Below, piece after piece: positions 22,239 through 33,043 of a DNA stretch of 64,000 nt (its first letter is position 1; every line of letters starts with the position of its first letter). A model generated the notes under the pieces. That model searched no databases, was not told the origin of the DNA, and saw only the letters and a list, made by a program, of their open reading frames with translations. The stretch comes from Pollenia angustigena (taxonomy: Eukaryota > Arthropoda > Insecta > Diptera > Polleniidae), in the NCBI GenBank assembly GCA_930367215.1, contig OV884058.1:197922208-197986207 (forward strand), in the 5' to 3' direction. The translations under genes were made by a program, and so were the position numbers.

Positions 22239-23033
22239 TAATTTATATTGAACGGATCTTATATTTTATTTAACCCTATTGTTTTGTGTTTTTTTATTTT
22301 TTTATATATAATATACACATATTGTTTTAATAAACTTTTAAAAACAAATTTTTTTTTTTTTTTTTTTTTTATACAAAATTTCCCCCCCGTAAGGTTCGAG
22401 CTGGATCCGCGCCTGATTGGAGTTCATTTATCTAAGTATTTAATAGCAAAGAGTATTTATATTTTAGGTACACATGTAAATGATATTTCTGTTATACATA
22501 AGCGTCAAGCGCCCCATCCATTTACAATATTATTGTATATGTTATTCGCCATATTATTTCTATATTGTCCTATATTAATCAATAAATGGCACAATGGTTT
22601 TAATTAAAATATGGCGCAACTCTTATAAAAAAAAATAACCTTTAAAGCAAAACAACATAGTACATTGCTGCCAACACTGATTTCGATTCTTGCTAAAATA
22701 TTTTGTCACCTTGAATATCCCATACACACTGGCGATAAAATTGAACAGTTATATTGCCGCTTAAGGTACGTTTTTTCAGTATTTTCTAAAAAAAATTTTT
22801 TTTAAATAGTTCATATAAGTACATACATATTTATGAATAAGTAAATAAATTTAACATTTTGTTTTTGTCAACATAAATTTATATTTATATTTTTTCTTTT
22901 GCGAAGTTATATTATTCGGACTTTTACATATAATTCATACTAAGAACGTAGTTCTAAAAACATTAACATTAACATTAATGTTAAAAAAAAAGCTTTTTAT
23001 TCAGTGTTATAAGATAAAGCAAATTTACTTTAA

Positions 23034-23159
23034 GGGCCATTATTATAACTTGGCGTTAGCTGTTATCCGACAGTTAACACACGCTTTTTGACAGATAACA
23101 CATTATTATCTGTCAATTTAATCTTAACTTTAGCTAACTTCAAGTTGTAATAATGGCCC
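23034..23159. mobile_element. MITE, GGGCCATTATTA family, copy 2
   Basis: 126 bp, the reverse complement of the 15541 copy with few differences. TAA lies on both sides (23031-23033 and 23160-23162). It is nested in the large hAT-type element. Confidence 0.88.
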
Positions 23160-23351
23160 TAAGAGATCATAAGAAATATTAAAACTACAACAGCAACTAG
23201 TAGTTGGTTTTAAATCTTTAGTTTTTATCAAACTTGAAACAGTTTCTACGTGTAAACGATTTCTTTCTTCGCTTTTTACATAATTTCGCATTTGAACATG
23301 TACGTTCAATTGATGCTCAGAAATGTGGTATCGATAAAACACCAAAAGCAG

Positions 23352-23582
23352 GGGTCTAATCACCGCATACGATATCGAGCAAAATTGATCGAAAGTATTT
23401 ATTTTGGTATCATGAAACTCGAAATCGAATGAAATGTATTGAATTTGAAATAATAGCATTCGATATCGAGTAACTCGACATTACATTTATTGAGTTCTCA
23501 TTAGATACGTCAATGTCTTTCGTATGCAAAAAAAATCGATAGTTTATTCGATACGATAGTATCGAATGCGGTGATTAGACCC
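23352..23582. mobile_element. MITE with GGGTCTAATCACCGCAT TIRs
   Basis: GGGTCTAATCACCGCATACG near 23352 is mirrored by CGAATGCGGTGATTAGACCC ending at 23582. The interior is rich in ATCGATA/TCGATATCGA motifs. No TSD was resolved. Confidence 0.7.
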
Positions 23583-24201
23583 TAATTCTGAAATGCTTTA
23601 TTTATGAAAGATCCGCTGGAACACGGAATTGAGAATTGATATTATTATAGTTTTCTTTATCGTTTGTAAATAACATTAATAACAACATTGGTTTGCTATT
23701 GGAGTGAAGCTGTTATCGCTTTTAAGTATTTATTTTCCAAACAAAATTTAGTTCTTAATGTTTCATAAATTGTCGAATTAAATGACTTTGCAGTTTCTTT
23801 TTGAACAAAACACTGGTGGTTTTTCTAAAAACTGACGAGGCTTGACCTATGTCAGAAGTCGTCAGAAAAGCCTACCCTTCCAATTTTGGTATATGTGTAC
23901 AATGTAGTACAAGGGTCAAGCAGCTGACGGTTGGTTTAGGTTGTGTAGAGAACAATTGCTCCACAAATTTAGGCGTTGGTATTCCAAATATGAGGGAAAT
24001 AAAAAAAAGAAACCACAATAAATTGTTTGGTGGGAATTCAATTTAATATCACTGTTGGAATCTGACAATTCTTAAATTGTACCATCTCAATGGCAAAATT
24101 GTACCAAATTAACATAAATTGTACCAAAATTTCGCTATAAAATAAAAAGCATAAATAGTAATTTATAATTCACTTTATTATTCAATAAAAACAAAAATAA
24201 A

Positions 24202-24900
24202 ACAAGTAAAAAGGTATAGTTGGCCAAGTCCAACCATTTGATACCCTACATTACATTATATAAAGACAAATTTTCGAGAATGGACCTTTTTGGGACCAAT
24301 AAGCACTCATGGACCCGCCAGAACAAAATTATGTAATTGGATTTAAGATTCATATAAAAGTTCTTTTTGCCGAATATTATTAAGATATCTGGGGGGCTAC
24401 TCTTTTTTGATGCGAAAGCTAAATGTACTCTCTATCACTTTCGCAAAATATTTTGAAAATGAAGCAATACTGGCAATAAAAATGAAATAAGGCACAGATT
24501 GACAGTAATGAAATGCTAAAATATATGAAAATATTTGAAATTGGAAAATTTACATAAAAATAATAAATAGTGATGATTTGCGAAAAGAAAAAAAAATTAA
24601 TAGATATGAAAGACAAATGCGCAAACGCATTAAAGAGTACCAAACCCTAGATTTTCTACCATTTTCTTTCGCATCGCAATAGAGAGTAGCCACCTGCGCT
24701 TATATGGGAATATGGTTAATTTTAGACCTGCCAGCACCATATTTAAGATGACATAGAAGCTAACGTAATAGTTATTGTAGCCAATTTGTATTTCAATTTA
24801 TAAGGAAGTTATGGCATTAAAAGCTATTTCCGAGACAACTTTCCGTAAAACTCTATCAATATTTTTTCGTTTTAATTTCATAGAAATTTTTTTATATTAA
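24202..24900 (+). mobile_element. Hairpin-ended element, diverged family, split by a MITE
   Basis: The left end ACAAGTAAAAAGGTATAGTT has the hairpin GTTGGCCAAGTCCAAC and then TTTGATACCCTACA, the same plan as families 1 and 2 with different stem bases. The body is interrupted at about 24396-24690. The right end was not found. Confidence 0.55.
24396..24690. mobile_element. MITE with GGCTACTCT / AGAGTAGCC ends
   Basis: GGCTACTCTTTTTTGATGCG on the left mirrors CGCATCGCAATAGAGAGTAGCC on the right, each followed inside by GAAAG/CTTTC. It interrupts the hairpin-ended element around it. Confidence 0.65.
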
Positions 24901-26391
24901 ATTTGAAAACATTTTGCACGGAATACTGAACAGAGTACCAAAAATGGATGATCTGTACCAGTGTACCAATAAAGTTTCGATTGTACCAAATTTGGTACAA
25001 TTGTACCACAAATCCCATCAGTGTATAATATCGTTTATTTATGTTTATGCTCTCCGCTTTGGTTGATGGTTAACAAACAAGTGAAGTTAGATTTTACACG
25101 CTAGCCAAAGCTAACGTTAAAAACACAATACTATTTATTTTTTTATTTTTGTTGTACTTCAAGTTATAGCAAAGGAATATTTTTGACGTTTAACCTAAAA
25201 TAGCGAGTAATAAATTCATTTAACCGTTAAAATTCAAATTCAGAAATATATACAAATATGACAATTTACATAATTAACCAAAATGTTAAAGTCAATTATA
25301 CCGGTAATATTTTATACGATAAAAAAAACATTAGTGTTCAAACCGTGTTTGGACACTTTTACTATGTAAACCATTTTCTTAAAATTGCATGTTTCTATAA
25401 ATATGGGTTTTATTTAAACTTTCCACTAGCATATTATCTAATGCATCCCTTTTTATACATTTTCTTGCCACTTGTAAGAACAAATATCCCATTCTGGAAA
25501 GCAAAATTTAAATCCTGGCGTCCACGCTTTGCATTTCAGTAATAAGTCGTTAATTATTTTTAAAATGCAACAACATAAATTTTGCAACAAACACATTACC
25601 AAAGCCTGCTCGAAAAGATCATATCACAGTTAAAAAGCTCAAAGGATAAAAAAAAGTACTGAAAACAACGGGGGGTACTGCGGTATTTTTAACATCAAAA
25701 AATACTGAAAAAAGTACCATAGTACTGTATTTTTCAACACTGGTAAACACTTAAAACTAGGGAATGGTAAATCGATTTCGATTCCAATCGAAAATAGATT
25801 TTGTGGTAAAAAAACATCGACTTTTTGCAATCGAATTTACGTATGCGATTTTATACTGAAATCGATTATTGGGCTTTTAAAATCGATTTTCTTATTTTTA
25901 TCAAAATTTTGGCAATTTTTAATTTTAATCTTAATTAAATCGATAAATTATGGGCATACACAATAAAATTTTATCTTTTGTGCGTACATACGTCTGTAGG
26001 TATGCTTATGCAGTTTTCCAAGGCAACGTTGTAGTTTTACGTATTTATCTATTAGTACCCTTGGTATACTGCCAACTTTAATATAAGGGCTCTTGTTCTT
26101 CTGAAATTAAAGTCATCAATGGACAGACAGTGCACAAGACAGTTCTAAACATATCGTACCGAACCAAACACTGAAAGTCCCCTGCGGGAAATTTGTGTCG
26201 ATTGTTCTGCATGTACCTATCCCGTGACCAGTGATATTGAAATAAAAAGGAACGAATTGTGATAGGTGAAAACAAGAAACATCACCTAACTGATGATAAT
26301 GTGTTTAAAGAGTAGCTACCCCATAGGAAAGGTAATTGACACAAAACTAGTCATGTGACTGGATTTTGTGCGGGAAGTGGCTGATTCTATC

Positions 26392-26525
26392 TGGTTCTAT
26401 AACTTTATATGAAGGGGACTATTCAGTGACCTGTCACGAAGTGTCAAAAAGGTGCAAATAAACCCCCTCCTAGGACATCGCCATGTTAAAGTGACAAGTC
26501 CCCTTCATATAAAGTGTTAGAACTA
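26392..26525. mobile_element. Nested MITE with ATATGAAGGGGACT arms
   Basis: TTCTATAACTTTATATGAAG and GGGGACT are mirrored by AGTCCCC and TTCATATAAAGTGTTAGAA. The enclosed stretch has a second small inversion. No TSD was read. Confidence 0.55.
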
Positions 26526-26922
26526 AACCGGCCCCTACCACTTTAGAACTGTCACGTGACAAGTTTGGTGTAAGTTCCTTTTCCTCTAGGGTCAGCTTCG
26601 TGAAAATCAACATATTATAGAAACACAACAGGTGAATTAAGCCATGGCATTCCTGTGGAAATATGCTAATATTCAAACAGACCAGTGTGTGAGCGATATT
26701 TAAATCTAGTTATAAGGAGAGTGACAAGACAAAAAGTATTTAATTTATCCTATCAAAAACGAAATTACTAGGAAATATCTCTGTATCTTTCTGACATCAA
26801 CGACATGCAAACATTTGTTTTCTAAAACTAACTTAATAGTAACTTAGCAAATAAACAGTCGGCACCGATCAGGAACTATTGTCATAATCCTTTGAAATAC
26901 TATCCATACATTCGGACTTGCC

Positions 26923-27019
26923 ACAGAAATCAATTCCGATCAAAAGTGATTTCGTTTTATGTGAAGCAAGATACGAAATCACTTCCACTTTCGATCGGAA
27001 TTAATTTATGTGACAGGCC
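26923..27019. mobile_element. Nested short MITE with AATTCCGATC arms
   Basis: GGACTTGCCACAGAAATCAA and TTCCGATC are mirrored by GATCGGAA and TTAATTTATGTGACAGGCC, with an inner AGTGATTTCG/CGAAATCACT pair. The total is about 97 bp. Confidence 0.6.
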
Positions 27020-27348
27020 TGACTGACTATACAAGAATACAATTTTAATATGTAAAATCTCAAACACATCTCAAAATTTACACATTTTCACTTTTTACAT
27101 GAAATATATAAAAAGTAGTCATATCTACCCACTGTAAAAATCTCAGTTCAATTTCTCTAGTAGTTTGCCAAAAAAATGCTGGTGTATCCCCCTTTGTGAT
27201 ATAAGGTATAAGTTTGCAAATTAATCTTAAACGATTTTAAAATCGATTTTGAGGTTCGATTAATCGATTTCAAAAACCGAAATAAAAAAAGTCGATCGAA
27301 AAATCGAAAATCAATTTTGGAATTCATTTACCATTCCCTACTTAACAC

Positions 27349-27617
27349 CTTAACATATTTTGGAATCTTTTTGCCACGCCATCTGTCTTTTAAACCAAAA
27401 CATTTTCTTCATTCTGTGACAAAAACGTACAAGATTATAGGCTTCAACAACAACATTGAAATTTTTGATACATGTGTAAATGGGGAGAAAATGGTATCAA
27501 CAATGATAACACGGGAAATTAACTTTCTTTCATTTGCTTTTGTGTTCTACGAGTGGTACGTTTTGAATCTTCCTCTTCTATATATCTTCTATCTTCTTCT
27601 TCTATATATATAAAATA
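27349..27617. repeat. Continuation of the split target repeat
   Basis: CTGTCTTTTAAACC near 27384 corresponds to TAGCTTTTAAACC near 17860. GTGGTACGTTTTGAATCTTCC near 27555 corresponds to CTGGTACTTTTTGACTTTCC near 17488. The matching continuation resumes at about 29540, beyond the Helitrons. Confidence 0.6.
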
Positions 27618-28595
27618 CTAGCTTAACCCGGTGCGCTTCGCTACACTGCTTTAAAAACGTTTGAAGACTCTCCCTTTTATAGTTCTTCAGTTGAGCGATA
27701 TTTAATATATGCATCCTATGGGAGGTATTTCCCCCCTGCGCCTACACGCTTTATTTTTATTTTCAAAAGTGTAGTATACCATAGGAGTGACTTCTACTAA
27801 GTTTGAACATTCTAACTATAACAGGTTTTAAGATATGCGATATTAAACATTGGCGTTTAATGGGGGTACCACTTCCCCCGCTGCTACATTATTTCAGTTT
27901 TGGGGCTCACATGATCCTACTACCAAAAGTTCAACAAAATGCGTGCAGCGGCTCTTATTAATATTTCTATCTATGAGGGGTACTGCTCCTCCTCTGTCTA
28001 CCCCGCCCATTTCTATATTAAAATTTATAATTTACCATAATAATAGCTTTAACCACGTTTGAAGACTCTCCTTTTAATAGTTCTTCAGCTGAGCGATATT
28101 TAATATATGCATCCTATGGGAGGTATTTCCCCCCTGCGCCTACCCGCTTTATTTTTATTTGCAATAGTGTAGTATACCATAAGAGTGACTTCTACAAAGT
28201 TTGAACATTCTCACTATAACAGTTCTTAAGATATGCGATATTAAACATTGGCGTCCTATGGGGAGAACCATTTCCCCCGCTGCTATTTTATTTCAATTTT
28301 GGGGCTCAGAAGACAATACTACCAAAAGTTCAACAAAATGCGTGCAGCGGCTCTTAAGATATGCGATATTTAATATTGGCATCAAATGGGGGGTACCAAT
28401 TCCCCTGCCCCTATCGAAAAAATAAGTAGCCTATTTTATTTTTAGGGCTCACATGATGTTACTGTCAAAATTTTAGGAAAATCGGCTCTTTAGTTTAGGA
28501 GTCTATAAGCCAACAAACAAACAAACAAACATACAAACAAACAAACAAACAAACAAACAAACATACAAACATTTTGAATTTTTTTTATATATAGA
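27618..28595 (-). mobile_element. Non-autonomous Helitron, complete
   Basis: On the minus strand it begins TCTATATATA (28595) and ends with a hairpin region TGTAGCGAAGCGCACCGGGT followed by TAAGCTAG (27618). It is flanked by A and T, the canonical Helitron insertion site (5' TC, 3' CTAG, no TSD). The interior includes ACAAACAAACA runs and two to three copies of a segment with TGCATCCTATGGGAGGTATT. No Rep/helicase is present. Confidence 0.85.
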
Positions 28596-29535
28596 TGATG
28601 TGTGTATGTTTGTATGTATGTAACGTATGGACTCTAAAAAGGCTGGGCCGATTTTGATGACATTTTCAGGAAATCTTCGAAATATTCAGGCGGGTGACAA
28701 TGTGAAGTCTGGTTTTTTGGTTTTCGGTCTGCGGGCGGAGGGGCGTGGCAAAATCCAATTTTCATGTTGCACCACCAATGACATCAATATAATTGTGACG
28801 ATTTTTTCTTTAAAATTATCGCCATGGTCCAACTTAGATTTATACGACAAGAAAATTTTGCACCGCTCACTTTTACGCCCACTTTTTTCGAATTACCTAA
28901 AATCAGAAAACGGCTCCATCGATTTGACAAATTTTTCTTTCCAATGTTCGTATTAATCCATTTTAAGTTTTGATCGAAAGAAAAACTTACCACGCCTACT
29001 TCAACGCCCACTTTTTCTATTAAGCGCATAACTTGAGAACGGCTTGACCGATTTGGATGATTTTTTCTTTAAAAGGATTGCCATGGTCCAACTTAGGTTT
29101 CTACGGAAAGAAAATTTTGCCCCGCCCACTTTTTTCGATTTACCTAAAATCAAAAAACGGCTTCATCGATTTGACTAATTTTTCTTTTAAATGTTCGTAT
29201 TAATCCATTTTACGTTTCCATCGAAAAAAAATGTTCGACGCCTATTTTTACGCCTACTTTTTCTATTAAGCGCATAACTTGATCACGGCTTGGCCGATTT
29301 GGACGATTTTTTCTTTAAAATCATCGCCATGGTCCAACTTAGGTTTTTACGGAAAGCAAATTTTTCCCGCCCACTTAAACGCCCACTTTTTTCGATTTAC
29401 CTAAAATCAGAAAACGGCTCCATCGATTTGACTAATTTTTCTTTGCAATGTTCGTATCTTTTTAACGGATTTTAAAAACCGAACGCAAACATTTTTCCTA
29501 ATTTGGACAAGACAACGTCTGTCGGGTCAGCTAGT
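28596..29535 (+). mobile_element. Second non-autonomous Helitron, head-to-head with the first
   Basis: The 3' end reads GACAACGTCTGTCGGGTCAG then CTAG and T at about 29535, with a short stem (GACAACGTCTGTC). The 5' region is GTATGTTTGTATGTATG-rich and abuts the TC end of the neighbouring Helitron at 28595, so its own 5' end may be shared or lost. The body is a three-unit tandem repeat. Confidence 0.75.
28780..29470 (+). repeat. Three tandem units of about 246-259 bp inside the Helitron
   Basis: GCCATGGTCCAACTTAG recurs at 28821, 29080 and 29326, each followed by CGACAAGAAAATTTTGC-like and CGGCT(C/T)CATCGATTTGAC sequence. The short frames inside it show no known domain. Confidence 0.85.
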
Positions 29536-30865
29536 TTTCTATAATATTGAACTTAGAAACACAAAATTATAGGTGCAAAGTCCTGTGTGAATAACAACCA
29601 AAACAAGCTTAAACCTGTAAAAATAAATTTTGGTATAAAAATATGTCTACGAAGGAAAAGGAGACGCTAACGAAGTAGCGGGTTAAATGCTAGTTAATTA
29701 TATATTTGTTAAAATATCAATTTTGTGGTAGAATTAATAAATTAGCTAAGTTTTTTTTTTTAATTTGTATTCTATTTTTTGATTCAGTTGTACATCTACT
29801 CCAATAGACTTCATAAACTAACCCCAAACCACACATATGCACATTTCCTGCAAAAAATTTCCACAACCACACATCACCAAGCAACTCCCACACAAGCACT
29901 CTCAAATACAGACGACACATACTTACACTCAGAAACAAAACTTTACTTAAAAAATAAAAACATAAAGAGAGAAAAAATTCTACTCGTAAATTGCACAAAT
30001 GTTCATTTTTCTAGTCTCAACTTTTGTCAGTTATAAAAATTAATTGTAAAAACTTCTTAATTAGCTTCAGTTAAAAAAAAATAAAAATAAAAATAAGAGA
30101 ATTTAGTTGGCACAAAATCGCACAGACACAAGCACAAAAAAAAACAAACAGTTTCTGTTTTGAAAACTCTCTTCAAGGCAACACAGGAAAAAGGCAAAAA
30201 AGATCTACAAAAAAAGGAAATATAAAAAGTTAATAAAAGGATGTTAAAAAGTACTGTTAAGAGTGTTTTAAAACAAATTTTAAAATCCCTAGGGAGGTAT
30301 TGTTTTTTTTTTTTTTTTGTTTGTTTGTTTGTAAATCAACACACAAAATGCGTATAAGGATATTTTGACTATGTATTATTTGAATTTCAATTTGTGCCTA
30401 GGAATAACAACTAAGACATTTAGTGGAAACATGGGTATAATACTGTATAAAAAAGAGATTTATTATAAAATATTAATTTAATTTTTTTATTATTGTAACT
30501 GAAGTATATTTACAGACATTTAAAAGTATCTCCACAAACTTTTAATGCGTTTTGTTTTTAACTATTTTTATAATTTTTTTTTTTTTTTGCTAAAGGTTGT
30601 TATAAATCTTGAAAAAATGCAAAACGAGTGTAATTTGGATTATTTAAAATAAAAGGACATACAAGAGATATGCATGAGTAGAGTTCGTTCCTGCTTTACC
30701 GGGAATTAATTAAGAGAATCCTGGGAAATTATAAGGAAATTTTTTTTTGAAATATTAGGAGATCTATGTGGGATTCGTGTCCTTAGTTGTTTTATCCAAC
30801 TAAATTTTACCACAAAATTTAAATTTGCTGAAGTTTGAGGCTTTTTATAAGCTTATAAGGGATTT
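29536..30865. other. Mostly unique AT-rich DNA
   Basis: It opens with the end of the split target repeat (TATTGAACTTAGAAACAC, CAAAGTCCTGTGTGAATAA). The remainder is A-rich with CACA-containing stretches, for example 29790-30180, and poly-T tracts at 30301 and 30580. It resembles untranslated or intronic DNA, but no splice-bounded frame was found. Confidence 0.4.
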
Positions 30866-31275
30866 TTCAGAATGGACTTTATATAGGGCCTATGCTAAAT
30901 TATAGATCTACCTTCACGAAATTTTAATTCTTGTCTTTGCAAACTGCTAAATTTAAAAGTGTTTTCCGAGAGTGTGTTTCATATGAGGCGTATGATAGAT
31001 TAAGGATCGATCCTCACAAAATCTAGTGGTGTGATTTCGAGGCTTATTCATTACGCTTATTTCCATACTAACATGATTTCCAAGAGTAGTCTTTGTCATC
31101 AATCAGGTTGTTCCATATTTGGGTGCATAACTCTTTTTCTACTGAACCGATTCTGCTGGAATTCAATCCTAAACTGCCTAGAAGAACTAGAAACAATTTG
31201 ACGCCAAAATGGCAAAATCGACTTAGAATTACTGAAGGACCCAAAATATCTGAATTAGGGTGCGCCTTATTTTGC
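30866..31275 (-). mobile_element. Degenerate hairpin-ended element, family 1
   Basis: Reverse-orientation remnants of the 153-bp unit (CTTTATATAGGGCCTATGCTAAATTA) and of the core (CTACTGAACCGATTCTGCTGG; AATTACTGAAGGACCCA). The termini are not preserved. Confidence 0.6.
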
Positions 31276-31653
31276 ATATTTGCGAAATTGTACCGTTACT
31301 CCTCCTAGAAATGTTCTTCCCATTAAAAAAAACTATGTTTCGCAAAAAACTAGGCTGATCGCATAGCGGGAAAACGTGGCTCGGCTCATCCGCCCTTAAG
31401 TTTAAAGGTGCTTTTACACGGGGAAAAATTAAATTTTTCAGTTTTCGTAAAATTTAGCAATAAAATATAAAACAATCAAAATGTGCGCGTTGTATCGTTC
31501 AAATGATAAACAAATAAAAGACACAATTTGGGTAAAAAATGTTAAAGTTATTAAATTTTTACCAGAATTTTTATATAAATATGTATAAAAGATTGATTCG
31601 AAATTGGAACTTTAGGTTCTAAAGAATAATTTCCCTAATTCTCTGCGCAATGT

Positions 31654-32718
31654 GGCTGTAGGAAATATCGCCCAAAGAAAAATGGCCCAAAAAATAAAAT
31701 TAAAAAATCGCCCAAATGAAGAATCGCCCAAAAGAACATTAAAAATGACCCAAAAAGTTAAATATGATATTTTGCCCAAAAGAAACGAAAAAGAGCCCAA
31801 AAAAAAAAAATGAAAAATGACCCAAAAAGAAAAAACTAATTTTTTCCCAAAAAAAAGTTAAAAATTACGTAATTTGCAAAACAGTGTTTATTATTCATAT
31901 AAATTTAGTAGCTTACAAATGTAAGAGAAAAACATGTTTTATTATGGTCACAACCAACAAAACTATTTTAAAAAAAACTTATTTTACCATAATGTGGTTG
32001 TCGGTGACAATGATTCGGTTAAATTAAACATAATATGGTCAACATTTTTTTAAAAATGGTTTATTGTTTTTTCTCTGGGTGCATATATTAACATATAACG
32101 AAAACAATTTTGGGCGCAAGGATTTTCTCCTCTATGATATAACAAAGACCGGCTTCGCTAACTAAAGCTTCTCTGCGCAGACGGCCTTTGGGCGGGCGCA
32201 AGGATTTTTTCCTTTATGGTATAACAAGTACCGGTTTCGCTAAGTAAAGTTTCTAAAATCTGCCTTGTTTCCAAACGAAGGCCGACTTCGCAGATAAGCT
32301 TTAGTTATCGAAGCCAGTATTTGTTATTCCATAGAGGAGAAAATCCTTGCGCCTGGCCGAAGGCCGGCTGGGCAGAGAAGCTCAAGTTAGCTTTCGAGTT
32401 TGTCCTCGGACACTATGACACTGGACGTTATGACATGCCACCTTTTTGCAATATGTCCCGTTATTTTTATAAATAACATTTAGGAATTCGTCGTATAGTA
32501 ATAATGAATGATTTAGACAAATAGTATGCCCGAAAAAATGGGCTATTTTTCATATAATATTTTTGAGTGATTTTTCATAATGAAAAATCACCAAATTTAA
32601 AAAACGAAAAATCACCCAATAGCAACGAAAAATAGCCCAACAATTTTGGGTCACTTTTCATATGAATTCAGGCCCAATTTTACATGGAATTTTTTTTGGG
32701 CGATTTTTTCCTACAGCC
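31654..32718. mobile_element. Foldback / Mutator-type element, copy 1 (complete)
   Basis: The ends GGCTGTAGGAAATATCGCCC and GATTTTTTCCTACAGCC are inverted and flanked by a perfect 9-bp duplication GCGCAATGT (31645-31653 and 32719-32727). The arms repeat GCCCAAA/TTTGGGC blocks. The centre holds blocks of GCGCAAGGATTTTCTCC with GCGAAGCC and a conserved right segment (GACATGCCACC, GTCGTATAGTAATAATGAAT). A 9-bp TSD with foldback arms fits Mutator-like (MULE) or FB elements. No transposase. Confidence 0.88.
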
Positions 32719-32806
32719 GCGCAATGTAGAATAAAAAATCGCTAAATACCAAATTTCTCAATTAAATTTCTTTAGAGTTATTAAATTACTTAATTTTTTA
32801 TATGTA

Positions 32807-32949
32807 ATTTTTTTTTTTAATTCCCTATGCTAATTCCCGCGAAGCTTGACGCTTGTCTGCAGGAAAGAAACCAGAGTCTCTGGCGGGAATCGAACCCGCA
32901 ACCCCGGGGTTGATAGACTAGCTCACTACTAGCTAGCCTACCGGGGCAG
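32807..32949 (-). mobile_element. tRNA-derived SINE
   Basis: On the minus strand: GCCCCGGTAGGCTAGCTAGT (A-box-like TAGCTAGTAGTG), then a consensus B box GGTTCGATTCC (32896-32886) within GGTTGCGGGTTCGATTCCCG, a non-tRNA body (AGAGACTCTGGTTTC, GAAGCTTGACGCTTG reversed), and an A-rich tail at about 32820-32810. The tail and extra body distinguish it from a tRNA gene. RNA polymerase III transcription is inferred from the boxes. Confidence 0.75.
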
Positions 32950-33043
32950 CTTAAGCTTCCAAAATAATTTGTTGACAGATGAATTCCAAATGAAATTTGT
33001 TTTCTACAATATTATGACCTAAAACGCTGTACAACACAAAATA

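Larger units (their letters stand above)
19137..22415 (+). mobile_element. hAT transposon (ZMYM/TTF-type), decayed, nested
   Basis: The TIRs start CAGGCGCGGAT on both sides and are flanked by a perfect 8-bp duplication ATTGGAGT (19129-19136 and 22416-22423). G/C runs lie just inside each end. The interior carries a broken transposase on the plus strand and a 561-bp nested MITE (19550-20110). Confidence 0.93.
24050..25023. mobile_element. hAT-type non-autonomous element, CACTG(T/A)TGG ends
   Basis: CACTGTTGGAATCTG (24050) and CAAATCCCATCAGTG (ending 25023) are inverted. The flanks TTTAATAT (24042-24049) and TATAATAT (25024-25031) match at 7 of 8 bases. Repeated TTGTACCA motifs sit at both ends. 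It contains a hairpin-ended element and a MITE. Confidence 0.75.
18999..25742. mobile_element. Large hAT-type element (CAGTGTTG ends) containing nested elements
   Basis: CAGTGTTGCAAAAC at 18999 and an inverted TTTTTCAACACTG ending at 25742 are flanked by a perfect 8-bp duplication GTAAACAC (18991-18998 and 25743-25750). The 6.7 kb include a second hAT (19137-22415) and a third (24050-25023), so the original was about 2.5 kb. A related right end (AAAAAGTACTGAAAATAGTACC) closes 60222-61792. No transposase of its own was identified. Confidence 0.8.
25758..27340. mobile_element. hAT-type element with TAGGGAATGGTAAAT ends
   Basis: TAGGGAATGGTAAATCGATT (25758) and AATTCATTTACCATTCCCTA (ending 27340) are inverted. 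The flanking CTTAAAAC (25750-25757) and CTTAACAC (27341-27348) match at 7 of 8 bases. The end regions are rich in AATCGATTT. No transposase frame; two smaller inverted-repeat elements lie inside. Confidence 0.8.

Noticed and set aside
23849..24046. 65-codon frame with several cysteines (CVQCSTRVKQ) as a zinc-finger protein
   Set aside because: Only a C-x2-C pair; no second pair at sensible spacing and no homologue recognised.
25258..25542. 94-codon frame rich in aromatic residues
   Set aside because: No recognisable domain, AT-driven composition, and located inside a hAT-type element; it may be decayed element sequence.
28501..28570. ACAAACAAACA run as a telomeric or regulatory repeat
   Set aside because: It is the known simple-repeat part of the Helitron ends, seen again at 57270.
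32880..32949. A true tRNA gene
   Set aside because: The B box is perfect, but acceptor and anticodon stems do not form, and a non-tRNA body plus A-rich tail follow, as in a SINE.
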